A stretch of 44,824 nucleotides of DNA from the NCBI GenBank assembly GCA_903844825.1, contig CAIMVC010000265.1:1-44824 (forward strand). Direction: 5' to 3'. The first letter of the stretch is position 1, and each line of letters begins with the position of its first letter. The position numbers were made by a program, and so were the translations under genes. Below the pieces are notes generated by a model. That model did no database searches. It was not told the DNA's origin and saw only the letters and a list, made by a program, of their open reading frames with translations. Below are positions 27,453 through 36,316 of the stretch, piece after piece. The DNA comes from an uncultured Burkholderiales bacterium. GTDB taxonomy: Bacteria > Pseudomonadota > Gammaproteobacteria > Burkholderiales > Burkholderiaceae_C.

Positions 27453-28523
27453 CTACAGCCGCAAGCCACTCTCCGTGTCAAACCAGTTGCTATGCGCAGC
27501 GTCGGCTTGCAGGCCGACGGCGTCGCCTGGGCGCAGGCGGGTTTGTGGGGAGGTGCGTACAGTGACGTTGCCGGCGGCGGTCTTGACCACCACGTAGGTG
27601 TCGGCGCCGGTGGGCTCGACCAGGCTGACTTCGCCGCGCCATGGTCCGCCGTCAACCAGCGCGATGTGCTCTGGCCGCAGGCCCAGGGTGGCTGGGCCGC
27701 TGGGGGTGCCAGAGCGCAGTGGCAGTCTGGCGCCCTCGATGGCGAAGTGCTCATCTGCGCCCTGGGCGGTGACCTGGCCTTTGAGCAGGTTCATGGTCGG
27801 CGAGCCGATGAATGAAGCGACATAGGTGTTGGCCGGGCGGCTGTAAATGTCGTCGGGTGTGCCGAGTTGTTGCAGCACGCCGTCTTTCATGACGGCGATG
27901 CGGCTGCCCAGGGTCATGGCTTCGATTTGGTCGTGGGTCACGTAGACGCTGGTGATGCCGCTGACCTGGTGCAGGCGCTTGATCTCGGCGCGCATTTCCA
28001 CGCGCAGCTTGGCGTCCAGGTTGGACAGGGGTTCGTCAAATAAGAACAGCTGGGGCTGGCGCGCCAGTGCGCGGCCCATGGCCACGCGTTGGCGCTGGCC
28101 GCCCGAGAGTTGCGAAGGCCGGCGATCGAGCAGGTGAGTGATCTGCAGCATGGCGGCGACTTCGGCGATGCGCGCGCGGCGCCCGGCCAGCGGGACTTTG
28201 CGCATTTCAAGCGCAAAGCCGATGTTGTCAGCCACGCTCATGGACGGGTAAAGCGCGTAGCTTTGAAAGACCATGGCGATGTCGCGCTGTGCCGGTTGCA
28301 CGCCCACCACGTTGCGCCCGCCAATGCGGATCTCGCCCTCGGTCGGCTCGTCCAGGCCGGCAATCAGGTTGAGCAAGGTGGATTTGCCGCAGCCCGACGG
28401 GCCGACCAGAATCAAGAACTCGCCAGGCGCGACCTCGATGTCGATGCGCTTGAGCACTTCGACCGTTTTTTCGCCCTTGCCAAAGGTCTTGCGGATGCCG
28501 GAGATGGAAAGTGATGCAGCCAT
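27453..28523 (-). CDS. Sugar ABC transporter ATP-binding protein (UgpC/MalK type)
   Basis: A 356-residue CUT1-type ATPase that powers the transporter encoded upstream. Seen: Walker A GPSGCGKST, the Q-loop FQSYALYPSMSV, the signature LSGGQRQRVAMGRAL, Walker B LFLFDEPLSNLDA and the H-loop VTHDQIEAMTLG, then the C-terminal TOBE/OB domain (about 240-356) typical of MalK/UgpC/GtsD. It is last in the order binding protein > permease > permease > ATPase on the minus strand. These ATPases are often shared between several sugar uptake systems. In a GtsABCD-like glucose transporter this would be GtsD. Confidence 0.94.
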   Translation of the reverse strand: MAASLSISGIRKTFGKGEKTVEVLKRIDIEVAPGEFLILVGPSGCGKSTLLNLIAGLDEPTEGEIRIGGRNVVGVQPAQRDIAMVFQSYALYPSMSVADNIGFALEMRKVPLAGRRARIAEVAAMLQITHLLDRRPSQLSGGQRQRVAMGRALARQPQLFLFDEPLSNLDAKLRVEMRAEIKRLHQVSGITSVYVTHDQIEAMTLGSRIAVMKDGVLQQLGTPDDIYSRPANTYVASFIGSPTMNLLKGQVTAQGADEHFAIEGARLPLRSGTPSGPATLGLRPEHIALVDGGPWRGEVSLVEPTGADTYVVVKTAAGNVTVRTSPQTRLRPGDAVGLQADAAHSNWFDTESGLRL

Positions 28524-28557
28524 GAAATGAGGTTCTTTAAAAAGAGGCCAGGCGCGC

Positions 28558-29451
28558 TCAGCCCTTGACAGCGCCGGCAGTCAGGCCGCGCACAAAAAAC
28601 CGGCCCGCAAAGACGTAAATCAACATGGTCGGCAGCCCGGCAATCACGGCCGCAGCCATGTCCACGCTGTAGGCCTTGACGCTGCTGGAGGTGTTGGCCA
28701 GGTTGTTCAGGCCGACGGTGATGGGCTTGCTGTCGGCGCCGCTGAAGGCCACGCCAAACAGGAAGTCGTTCCAGATGTTGGTGAACTGCCAGATCAGCGT
28801 GACCATCACGATGGGGGTCGACAGCGGCATCACCACGCGCCAGAAAATCATCCAGAAACCCGCGCCATCCATGCGCGCCGCGTTGATCAGTTCTTTGGGA
28901 ATGGCGGTGTAGTAGTTGCGAAAAAACAGCGTGGTGCCAGCCAGGCCAGCCAGGCAATGCACCAGCACCAGGCCGGTCACCGAGCTAGACAGGCCGAGCC
29001 AGCCCAGCACCTGGCTCATGGGCAGCAGCACCACCTGAAAAGGCATGAACACACCAAACAGCAAAAAGCCAAACAGCAGGTCGCTGCCGCGAAATTTCCA
29101 CAGACTCAGCACGTAGCCGTTGATGGCGCCCCAGGCGGTCGAAATCAGCACCGCCGGCACGGCCATCAGCACGGAGTTCCAGAAGAAGGGCTGCAGGCCG
29201 CGGCAGTCGGTGCCGGTGCAGGCCTCGGACCAGGCCAGCCGCCAGGCGTCAAAGTTCAGGCCCGCCGGCAGGCTGAGCAAATTGCCGGCGCGAATTTGCT
29301 CGGCGTCTTTCAGGGAGGTCGTGAGCATCACGTACATGGGGGCGATGAAGACGAGCGCCGCCAGCAGCAAGGCCGCATACAGCAAGGCGCGGCCGATCTG
29401 GCCGGGCAGACGCGATGGCGCCAGCGCGGCGCCCGTGGAGTCAGTGGTCAT
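28558..29451 (-). CDS. gtsC: Sugar ABC transporter permease (MalG-like)
   Basis: A 297-residue inner-membrane permease of the MalG class with six predicted membrane segments. The first is at about 20-45 (RALLYAALLLAALVFIAPMYV), and the EAA loop that contacts the ATPase is ELINAARMDGAGFWMIFWRVVMPLS. It pairs with the adjacent MalF-like permease, which it overlaps by 11 bases. An insertion with two cysteines (EACTGTDCRG) lies in the first periplasmic loop. Homology with glucose permease GtsC of Pseudomonas is inferred from the neighbouring binding protein. Confidence 0.9.
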   Translation of the reverse strand: MTTDSTGAALAPSRLPGQIGRALLYAALLLAALVFIAPMYVMLTTSLKDAEQIRAGNLLSLPAGLNFDAWRLAWSEACTGTDCRGLQPFFWNSVLMAVPAVLISTAWGAINGYVLSLWKFRGSDLLFGFLLFGVFMPFQVVLLPMSQVLGWLGLSSSVTGLVLVHCLAGLAGTTLFFRNYYTAIPKELINAARMDGAGFWMIFWRVVMPLSTPIVMVTLIWQFTNIWNDFLFGVAFSGADSKPITVGLNNLANTSSSVKAYSVDMAAAVIAGLPTMLIYVFAGRFFVRGLTAGAVKG

Positions 29452-30319
29452 GCGGCTTGCTCCTGAGCTCGCTGTACAAGTAAGGCACGACCAGTGCTGC
29501 CACAGTGGCCAGCATCATGGTGGCGCTGGCGGCGCCCAGGCCGATCTGGCCGCGGTTGAAACTCATGACGAACATGAAGGTCGCCGGCACGTCGGTAGCG
29601 TAGCCCGGTCCCCCTGCGGTCAGGGCCATGACCAGGTCAAAGCTCTTGATCGCCAGGTGCGATAGCACCATCAGCGTCGAAAAAAATACGGGTCCCAGCG
29701 AGGGCAGGATGATGCGCCAGTAAATGCGCGGCAAGCTCGCGCCGTCAATGCGTGCAGCCTTGATGATGCTGTCGTCGATGCCGCGCAGGCCGGCCAGAAA
29801 CAGCGCCATAGCAAAGCCCGCCGATTGCCAGACGCCGGCAATCACGACGCAGTAAATGGCGGTGTCGGTCTGCACCAGCCAGTCGAACGAAAAACTTTGC
29901 CAGCCCAGGTCGTGCATCAGCTTTTCCAGGCCCAGACTGGGATTGAGAATCCATTTCCAGGCGGTGCCGGTGACCACGAAAGACAGCGCCATGGGGTAGA
30001 GGTAAATGGTGCGCAAGGCACCCTCGGCGCGCACGCGCTGGTCCAGCAGAATCGCCAGCACAATGCCCAGCGCCATCGCCCCGCCCACATAGAGCGAACC
30101 AAAGATGGCCAGGTTTTTGAGGGCCACCCACCAGCGCTCAAGCGCCCACAGCGCCTGGTACTGCTCGAGCCCGACGAAGTCGTAACGCGGCAGCATGCGC
30201 GAGGCCGTGAACGACAACACGCCGTTCCACACCATGAAGCCATAGATGAAGGCAAAGCCCAGCACAAAGGCGGGCGCCACCACCAACTTGGGCAACGCGG
30301 ATTCGAAACGGCGTGTCAT
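29441..30319 (-). CDS. gtsB: Sugar ABC transporter permease (MalF-like)
   Basis: A 292-residue permease with about six membrane segments: FVLGFAFIYGFMVWNGVLSF near the start, then a large first periplasmic part with RYDFVGLEQYQALW, and the EAA loop SIIKAARIDGASLPRIYWRIILPSLG. It forms the membrane channel with the MalG-like partner. It sits 19 bases after the binding-protein gene on the minus strand. Assignment as GtsB rests on operon context. Confidence 0.9.
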   Translation of the reverse strand: MTRRFESALPKLVVAPAFVLGFAFIYGFMVWNGVLSFTASRMLPRYDFVGLEQYQALWALERWWVALKNLAIFGSLYVGGAMALGIVLAILLDQRVRAEGALRTIYLYPMALSFVVTGTAWKWILNPSLGLEKLMHDLGWQSFSFDWLVQTDTAIYCVVIAGVWQSAGFAMALFLAGLRGIDDSIIKAARIDGASLPRIYWRIILPSLGPVFFSTLMVLSHLAIKSFDLVMALTAGGPGYATDVPATFMFVMSFNRGQIGLGAASATMMLATVAALVVPYLYSELRSKPHDH

Positions 30320-30338
30320 GACTCAGGCCCGGTTTGCT

Positions 30339-31589
30339 TTACTTGGTTGCAGCAGCTGTGGCGATTTTTTTCATCGCATCGGCCACCGTGACCTTGTCGT
30401 CGTTCCAGAACTGGCTGACGACGTCCTTGATCGCGCCTTCAGCGGCCGGCTTGATGGCCATGCCGTGGGCCACGGACGGCACCAGCGAGCCGGTCTTGGC
30501 GGTGTCGACAAAGTCCTTGGACGAGAGCTTGGCGCAGTCGTCGAACTTGTCCATCTTCATGTTCAGACGAACCGGAATCGAGCCCTTGTTCAGGTTGAAC
30601 ACTTCCTGGAAGGCCGGGCTCATGATAGCGCCAGCCAGGTCAGCCTGGGCTTTTTGCGCATCGCCAGCCTTTAGCTTGAACATGGCGAAGGAGTCCACAT
30701 TGAAGGTGTAAGCGGTGCTGGTGCCCGGCGCTGCGGCGCACAGGAAGTCTTTGCCTGGCACCTTGCCGGCTGCCAAGAACTCGCCCTTGGCCCAATCGCC
30801 CATGAACTGAAAGCCGGCCTTGCCTTGCATCACCATGGCCGTGGCCAGGTTCCAGTCGCGCCCGGGTGCGGCGGCGTCGGTGTAGGACTTGATCTTGCGA
30901 AAAGTCTCCAGCGACTTCTTCATGGTGTCGCTGCCAATTGCCTTGGCATCGAGCTTGACCAGTGCATCGTTGTAAAACTTGGCGCCGCCCACGCCCAGCA
31001 CCACCGATTCAAAGGTGGTGAAGTCTTGCCAGTTCTGGCCGCCATGCGCCACCGGGATCAGGCCGGCGGCCTTGATCTTATCGGCGGCTGCAAAAAATTC
31101 GTCGTACGTCTTGGGCATTCCGGCGACACCGGCTTTTTTCAGCACCTCGGGGTTCGCCCAGACGAAGTTGACGCGGTGCACATTCACCGGAGCTGCCACG
31201 TAGTTGCCCTTGAACTTCATGACGTCGGCCACGACTTTGGGCAGCAGGCTGTCCCATTTCTCGGCCTTGGCCACGGCGTCCAGGTTACCCAGCACGCCCT
31301 CGGCAGCCCACTCCTGAATGGCCGGCCCCTTGATCTGCGCCGCCGCTGGCGGGTTGCCCGAGACCACCCGGCTCTTGAGCGCGGTCGCCGCGTTGTCTCC
31401 GCCGCCACCGGCCACGGCAAAGTCTTTCCAGGTGTGGCCCTGGGCCTGCATGATCTTTTTGAGCTCGGCCACAGACTTGGCCTCGCCGCCGGAAGTCCAG
31501 TAGTGCAGCACTTCGACTTCGCCGGCCTGCGCGGACAGCACGGCAGACGCGGCAAAAACCGCAGCGGCGAGGGTGGATAGTTTGAACAT
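30339..31589 (-). CDS. gtsA: Glucose-type ABC transporter substrate-binding protein
   Basis: A 416-residue periplasmic binding protein with a Sec signal peptide (FKLSTLAAAVFAASAVLSAQA, cleavage about residue 22). The mature protein begins EVEVLHYWTSGGEAKSVAELKK and contains FAVAGGGGDNAATALKSRV, APVNVHRVNFVW, HGGQNWQDFTTFESVVLGVGG and AAPGRDWNLATAMVMQGKAGFQ. This pattern matches the GtsA glucose/mannose-binding proteins of pseudomonads closely. CAGGAGA lies nine bases before the ATG. The divergent trehalose genes starting 163 bases away make glucose or a related sugar a sensible ligand; it has not been tested here. Confidence 0.9.
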   Translation of the reverse strand: MFKLSTLAAAVFAASAVLSAQAGEVEVLHYWTSGGEAKSVAELKKIMQAQGHTWKDFAVAGGGGDNAATALKSRVVSGNPPAAAQIKGPAIQEWAAEGVLGNLDAVAKAEKWDSLLPKVVADVMKFKGNYVAAPVNVHRVNFVWANPEVLKKAGVAGMPKTYDEFFAAADKIKAAGLIPVAHGGQNWQDFTTFESVVLGVGGAKFYNDALVKLDAKAIGSDTMKKSLETFRKIKSYTDAAAPGRDWNLATAMVMQGKAGFQFMGDWAKGEFLAAGKVPGKDFLCAAAPGTSTAYTFNVDSFAMFKLKAGDAQKAQADLAGAIMSPAFQEVFNLNKGSIPVRLNMKMDKFDDCAKLSSKDFVDTAKTGSLVPSVAHGMAIKPAAEGAIKDVVSQFWNDDKVTVADAMKKIATAAATK

Positions 31590-31678
31590 GGTGGTGTCTC
31601 CTGATGTGCCCTTGGCTGGGCCAGGGCGGGGTTTGAGTGGGGGCGAATCGCATTCAGCTCATCCACAGGATGTCTGAA

Positions 31679-31700
31679 TTCATTAATTTTTCATTAATTT
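31679..31700. repeat. Two adjacent copies of TTCATTAATTT between gtsA and otsB
   Basis: An exact 11-bp tandem duplication lies in the AT-rich middle of the divergent 163-base promoter region. It may be a double operator, or simply part of the promoter. No -35/-10 pair was clear. Confidence 0.6.
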
Positions 31701-31752
31701 ATTACCCCTGACCATGGTGTAAACCCTGACATCGCTTGGGACTTTGGCTGAC

Positions 31753-32634
31753 ATGGCCCGGATCAGGGGGCTGGTAACTTGGCTGCTTATGCTCGCATTT
31801 CCAACTTCATCCCCCGCCCGGCCTGCCGTCTCAGTGTTTCCTTCACAGGCGCTGCTGGGTGATCCGGCAGCGCCCCGCTCGGCCACGCAGTCCGGCACCC
31901 GCCCGCGCAGCCCGGGGAGCCTGCCGCGCCTGTCACCCGCCCGGGCCCTGTTCCTGGACTTTGACGGAACGCTCGCTGAACTGGCGCCCGAGCCGGACGC
32001 GGTGAGGTTGCCGGTCGGCCTGATGAATCTCCTGAGTCGCCTGCAGCTGCGGCTGCAAGGGGCGCTGGCCCTGGTGTCCGGTCGCCCACTGCACGATCTG
32101 GATCGCTTCCTGGCACCGCTGGTGCTGCCGGCAGGTGCCGAGCATGGCGCCTGCCGCCGCTTGGTCAGCGGGCAAGTGGTCAGCGCGCAGGCGCTGGATT
32201 TGCGCCTGGCGACGGCGGCCGCGCAAGCGCTGGTGAGCCAGCATGCCGGCCTGCGGCTGGAGGTCAAGACCCATTCGCTGGCGCTGCATTACCGGCAGGC
32301 CCCCGCGCTGGAAGCGCTGTGCAAGGCGACCTTTGGCGAGCTGCTGTCCTGCACTCCCGGCGCCTGCCTGCAGCACGGCAAATGCGTGGTCGAGATCATG
32401 CCGGCGCTGGTCAGCAAGGCCGACGCCATCGCCGCTTTCATGCGCGAGGCCCCATTCGCCGGCCGCACCCCGGTGTTCGCCGGCGACGACCAGACCGACG
32501 AGTGCGCCTTTGCCTGGGTCCAGGCCACGGGCGGCGCCGGCTTGAAGGTCGGTCAGGGTGCGTCGCTGGCTTCGCACCGCTGCGCCAGCCCGGCCAGTTT
32601 GCGGGCCTGGCTGGCGGCGGCGGTTCTGGCGTGA
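31753..32634 (+). CDS. otsB: Trehalose-6-phosphate phosphatase
   Basis: A HAD-superfamily phosphatase of about 293 residues that removes phosphate from trehalose 6-phosphate. Seen: motif I ALFLDFDGTLAELAPEP (nucleophile and acid aspartates), motif II ALVSGRPLHDLDRF, HGACRR in the cap region, the motif III lysine region ALVSKADAIAAFM, and motif IV FAGDDQTDECAF. The first ~55 residues precede the catalytic core, are proline/serine-rich and match nothing, so the real start may be later; I give ATG 31753 as the first ATG, while a TTG at 31744 also fits. Its TGA overlaps the GTG start of the GH15 gene by three bases (GTGA). It opens the otsB-GH15-otsA unit. Confidence 0.88.
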   Translation: MARIRGLVTWLLMLAFPTSSPARPAVSVFPSQALLGDPAAPRSATQSGTRPRSPGSLPRLSPARALFLDFDGTLAELAPEPDAVRLPVGLMNLLSRLQLRLQGALALVSGRPLHDLDRFLAPLVLPAGAEHGACRRLVSGQVVSAQALDLRLATAAAQALVSQHAGLRLEVKTHSLALHYRQAPALEALCKATFGELLSCTPGACLQHGKCVVEIMPALVSKADAIAAFMREAPFAGRTPVFAGDDQTDECAFAWVQATGGAGLKVGQGASLASHRCASPASLRAWLAAAVLA

Positions 32635-34466
32635 CCGGCGGCGCCGACGCCAGCCCCGGTTTTGGTCCGGCCGCTGCCGCCTCGCTGTCGCTGGGGGTCA
32701 TTGGCAACTGCGCGTTCTCGGCGCTAATCGATGCACGCGGGCGCGTCGTCTGGTGCTGCCTGCCGCGCTTTGACGGTGACCCGGTGTTTTGCGCCTTGCT
32801 CCATCCCAATGACGCGCAGGACGCCGGCCGTTACGCCTTTGCCATCGAGATCGAGGACTTCGCCAGCGCCAGGCAGTTCTACGAGCCCAACACCGCCGTG
32901 CTGCGCACCCAGCTCTTTGACCGGCACGGCCAGGGCTTGGAGATCACCGACCTGGCGCCACGCTTTCAAACCCATGCGCGCTTTTACCGGCCCACCAGCC
33001 TGGTGCGCCGCGTGCGTGTGCTCAGCGGCGCGCCGCGTATTCGCGTCGGGCTGGACCTGCGCTTTGACTGGGGCCGCACCGAGCCGGTGATCACCCGCGG
33101 CAGCAACCATGTGCGCTACGTCAGCCCCGAGCAGACGCTGCGCCTGTACACCGACGCGCCGATGGCGTATGTGCTCTCGCGCCAGCCCTTCTTGCTGACC
33201 CGGGAGCACAACTTCCTGCTCGGCCCCGACGAAACGCTGCCACTGGGCATTGCCGACACGGCCCGCCACCTGGAGCAGGAAACGCTGTCGTACTGGCGCA
33301 AATGGAGCCAGCGCCTGCACATACCGCTGCAGTGGCAGGAGGCGGTGATTCGCGCCGCCATCACGCTCAAGCTGTCGCTGTACGAAGACACCGGCGCCAT
33401 CGTTGCCGCCATGACCACCAGCATCCCTGAAGCCCCGGGCAGCCAGCGCAACTGGGACTACCGCTACTGCTGGCTGCGCGACGCATTTTTCGTCGTGCGG
33501 GCGCTCAACAGCCTGTCTGAAGTGGGCACCATGGAGGACTATGTGCGCTGGCTCTTTAACGTGGTGGTGCAGGCCAAGGGCGGGCATATCCAGCCGGTCT
33601 ACGGGCTCGGTCTGGAGCGCGATTTGCCGGAGCACGCGGTCACCCAACTCGAAGGCTATCGGGGCATGGGGCCGGTGCGCGTGGGCAACCAGGCGCAAGA
33701 GCACTTTCAGCACGACGTGTACGGCAACGTGGTGATGGGCGCAGCGCAGGCCTTCCATGACAAGCGCCTGCTGCAGCCCGCCGGTGCGGCCGAATACGCC
33801 GACCTTGAAGCCGTGGGGGAGCAAGCACGTCAGACCTACGACAAGCCCGACGCCGGCATGTGGGAGCTGCGTACGCGCACACGCGTGCACACCTCGTCGG
33901 CGCTGATGTGCTGGGCCGCCTGCGACCGCCTGGCCAAAATCGCACCGACCTTGCATCTGAGCGAGCGCGCCGCCTACTGGCGCGCGCACGCCGACGCCAT
34001 GCGCGAACACATCCTGACCGCCGCCTGGAGCCACGAGCGCCAGGCATTCGCCGCCAGCTTTGGCGCCAGCGACCTCGACGCCAGCGTTCTGCTCATGATC
34101 GAAGTCGGCTTCATCGACGCCAAGGACCCCCGCTTCCTGGCCACCCTTGATGCACTGGAAACCCATCTGTGCGACGGCCCTTACATGCGCCGCTACGAAG
34201 CCCCCGACGACTTCGGCAAGCCCGAAACGGCATTCAACATCTGCACCTTCTGGCGCATCGACGCCCTGGCACGCACAGGCCGCAAAGCCGAAGCCTGCGC
34301 TATTTTCGAAACCATGCTCGCCGCCCGCAACCACCTGGGCCTGCTGTCTGAAGACACGCACCCGGCCACCGGCGAGATGTGGGGCAACTTTCCGCAGACC
34401 TATTCCATGGTCGGCATCATCAACGCGGCCGTCAGGTTGTCGCTCCCCTGGGACACCGCGATATGA
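32631..34466 (+). CDS. Glycoside hydrolase family 15 (glucoamylase/trehalase-like)
   Basis: A GH15 protein of 611 residues starting at GTG 32631, overlapping the otsB stop. The N-terminal beta-sandwich (about 20-230: SLGVIGNCAFSALIDARGRVVW, LPRFDGDPVF) precedes an (alpha/alpha)6 barrel with NWDYRYCWLRDAFFVVRALN, GYRGMGPVRVGNQAQEHFQHDVYG, ARTRVHTSSALMCW-type and EDTHPATGEMWGNFPQTYSM segments. The last of these carries one of the catalytic glutamates. It is cytoplasmic, with no signal peptide. GH15 enzymes release glucose from alpha-glucans, and some are true trehalases. Its place between otsB and otsA suggests a role in trehalose or glycogen turnover; which one cannot be decided here. Confidence 0.9.
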   Translation: MTGGADASPGFGPAAAASLSLGVIGNCAFSALIDARGRVVWCCLPRFDGDPVFCALLHPNDAQDAGRYAFAIEIEDFASARQFYEPNTAVLRTQLFDRHGQGLEITDLAPRFQTHARFYRPTSLVRRVRVLSGAPRIRVGLDLRFDWGRTEPVITRGSNHVRYVSPEQTLRLYTDAPMAYVLSRQPFLLTREHNFLLGPDETLPLGIADTARHLEQETLSYWRKWSQRLHIPLQWQEAVIRAAITLKLSLYEDTGAIVAAMTTSIPEAPGSQRNWDYRYCWLRDAFFVVRALNSLSEVGTMEDYVRWLFNVVVQAKGGHIQPVYGLGLERDLPEHAVTQLEGYRGMGPVRVGNQAQEHFQHDVYGNVVMGAAQAFHDKRLLQPAGAAEYADLEAVGEQARQTYDKPDAGMWELRTRTRVHTSSALMCWAACDRLAKIAPTLHLSERAAYWRAHADAMREHILTAAWSHERQAFAASFGASDLDASVLLMIEVGFIDAKDPRFLATLDALETHLCDGPYMRRYEAPDDFGKPETAFNICTFWRIDALARTGRKAEACAIFETMLAARNHLGLLSEDTHPATGEMWGNFPQTYSMVGIINAAVRLSLPWDTAI

Positions 34467-34551
34467 GAGCGAATTTGCAAGACGCCTTTCTCGCCTGCGA
34501 GAAGGTCGGCGAACGACATCCAGACCCTGCCACGCCCGCAGCCCCCCGGGC

Positions 34552-35928
34552 ATGAGTCCGCGCCTGGTCGTTGTGTCCAACCGGCTGGCCGACGGGCGCC
34601 CTGGCGCCCCTGGCGGCGTGGCGGTGGCCCTTGGTGACGCCTTTGATGACTCGGGTGGGCTCTGGTTTGGCTGGAGCGGAAACATCGTGGAGGGCGACTC
34701 CGCCTTGCATGTGCAGCAAGTGGGCCGCCTCACGCTGGCCACGCTCGATCTGACTCGCCAGGACCACGACAGCTACTACCTCGGCTACAGCAACGGCGTG
34801 CTATGGCCGGTGTTTCATTACCGACTGGACCTGGCCGACTTTGATGCGGGCTTTATCGAGGGCTATCGGCGTGTCAACCAGCGCTTTGCGCGCCAGCTTG
34901 TGAGCCTGCTCAGGCCCGACGACGTCATCTGGATTCATGACTACCACCTGATCCCGCTGGCTTCTCAATTGCGCGCGCTGGGCTGCCAGCAGCGCATCGG
35001 ATTTTTTCTGCACATTCCCATGCCGCCGCAGCTCATGCTAGCCGCCATACCGCAGCACGCATGGCTGATGGAGTCGCTTTTTTCCTACGACCTTGTCGGG
35101 TTTCAAAGCCAGGCCGACTTGCTGCACTTTTCCCGCTACGTGCAGGCCGAACTCGGCGCCGTGGCACAGGGCGAGCAGCGCTACAGCGCTTTCGGCCAGT
35201 TGCTGCAGGCGGGGGTCTTCCCGGTCGGCATTGATGTCGAGGCCTTGACGGCCTTGACCCATGGCAAGGAAGCGCGCGACATGTACGAGCGCATCACCCG
35301 CGCGTACTCGCGCCGGCGTTTGCTGCTAGGGGTGGAGCGGCTGGATTATTCGAAGGGACTGCCGCAGCGCTTGCGGGCCTTTCGCCAGTTGCTCAAAAAA
35401 CATCCGGAAAACCGCAATAGCGCCACCCTGATTCAGGTCGCCTCACCCAGCCGCGAGGCGCTCGAGAGTTACGCCGACTTGCGCCTGGAGCTCGAAAGCC
35501 TCTGCGGCGCCATCAACGGCGAAGACGGCGACCTCGACTGGACGCCGGTGCGCTACATCCATCGCCACGTGCCGCGCAAACGCTTGCCGGGTCTGTACCG
35601 GGCAGCCCGCGTGGCGCTGGTGACACCTCTGCGCGATGGCATGAATCTGGTGGCCAAGGAGTTCATCGCCGCGCAAAACCCGGCCGATCCGGGGGTCCTG
35701 GTGCTGTCGCGCTTTGCCGGCGCCGCCGAGCAACTCAAGGAAGCGTTGCTGGTCAATCCCTACGACACCGAGGCCACCGCCGACAGCATCCAGCAAGCCT
35801 TGCACATGCCGCTGGACGAGCGCCAGGGCCGCCATCAAATGCTGCTCGAACGCATTCGCCGGCACGACGTGCACTGGTGGCGTCAGAGTTTTTTGCAGGC
35901 GCTGGCTGCCACGCAGCCCCACCCATGA
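34552..35928 (+). CDS. otsA: Trehalose-6-phosphate synthase
   Basis: A 458-residue GT20 glycosyltransferase that makes trehalose 6-phosphate from UDP-glucose and glucose 6-phosphate. Seen: [24 protein letters not shown] with the donor glycine loop, [96 protein letters not shown] and [11 protein letters not shown]; all are family hallmarks. I chose ATG 34552, which begins right at the GT-B core. It follows GH15 by 85 bases. With otsB it gives a complete trehalose synthesis route, commonly osmotic- or stress-induced. Confidence 0.95.
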   Translation: MSPRLVVVSNRLADGRPGAPGGVAVALGDAFDDSGGLWFGWSGNIVEGDSALHVQQVGRLTLATLDLTRQDHDSYYLGYSNGVLWPVFHYRLDLADFDAGFIEGYRRVNQRFARQLVSLLRPDDVIWIHDYHLIPLASQLRALGCQQRIGFFLHIPMPPQLMLAAIPQHAWLMESLFSYDLVGFQSQADLLHFSRYVQAELGAVAQGEQRYSAFGQLLQAGVFPVGIDVEALTALTHGKEARDMYERITRAYSRRRLLLGVERLDYSKGLPQRLRAFRQLLKKHPENRNSATLIQVASPSREALESYADLRLELESLCGAINGEDGDLDWTPVRYIHRHVPRKRLPGLYRAARVALVTPLRDGMNLVAKEFIAAQNPADPGVLVLSRFAGAAEQLKEALLVNPYDTEATADSIQQALHMPLDERQGRHQMLLERIRRHDVHWWRQSFLQALAATQPHP

Positions 35929-36083
35929 TCCACCCCCTGGGCCGGGATAAATGCAGCGGTCGCGGCGAAAGGACAGTCTCGCGAGCTGGCACACACACCC
36001 CCCATCCAGCCTTCTCCCGGCGAGGGAGGCTGCGAAGCCCGACAGTGGCGCGCCCGTGCGAAAAGCAACGAAGCGACCAGGCT

Positions 36084-36278
36084 CTAAAGCAGTTGCGACA
36101 CCAGGCTGGCGATCAGGCTCAGCAAGATGGTGGTGGTCAGTGGCACAAACCATTCGCGGCCGAAGAGTTTGAAGCGCAAGTCGCCTGGCAACTTGCCAAA
36201 GCCCAGCTTGTTGAGCACGGGCGTAAGCCAGCTGATCACCACCAGGGCCAGAAAAATGACGATCATCCAGCGGATCAT
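36084..36278 (-). CDS. Small membrane protein, DUF2905 family
   Basis: A 64-residue protein with two membrane segments (MIVIFLALVVISWLTPVLNKL and VPLTTTILLSLIASLVSQLL) separated by GKLPGDLRFKLFGREWF. This G-x-LPGD-x-x centre is the DUF2905 signature. The function is unknown. It lies 38 bases after midA on the same strand and is probably in one transcript with it. Confidence 0.85.
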   Translation of the reverse strand: MIRWMIVIFLALVVISWLTPVLNKLGFGKLPGDLRFKLFGREWFVPLTTTILLSLIASLVSQLL

Positions 36279-36316
36279 GGGGGCCTTGTCTGCGTAGTGG
36301 AACGTGAGCGCTTGCT

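Noticed and set aside
32724-34742. 672-codon open frame on the minus strand opposite GH15
   Set aside because: GH15 on the plus strand is unmistakable. The antisense product has no fold signature and is rich in His/Gln/Val, typical of a mirrored frame.
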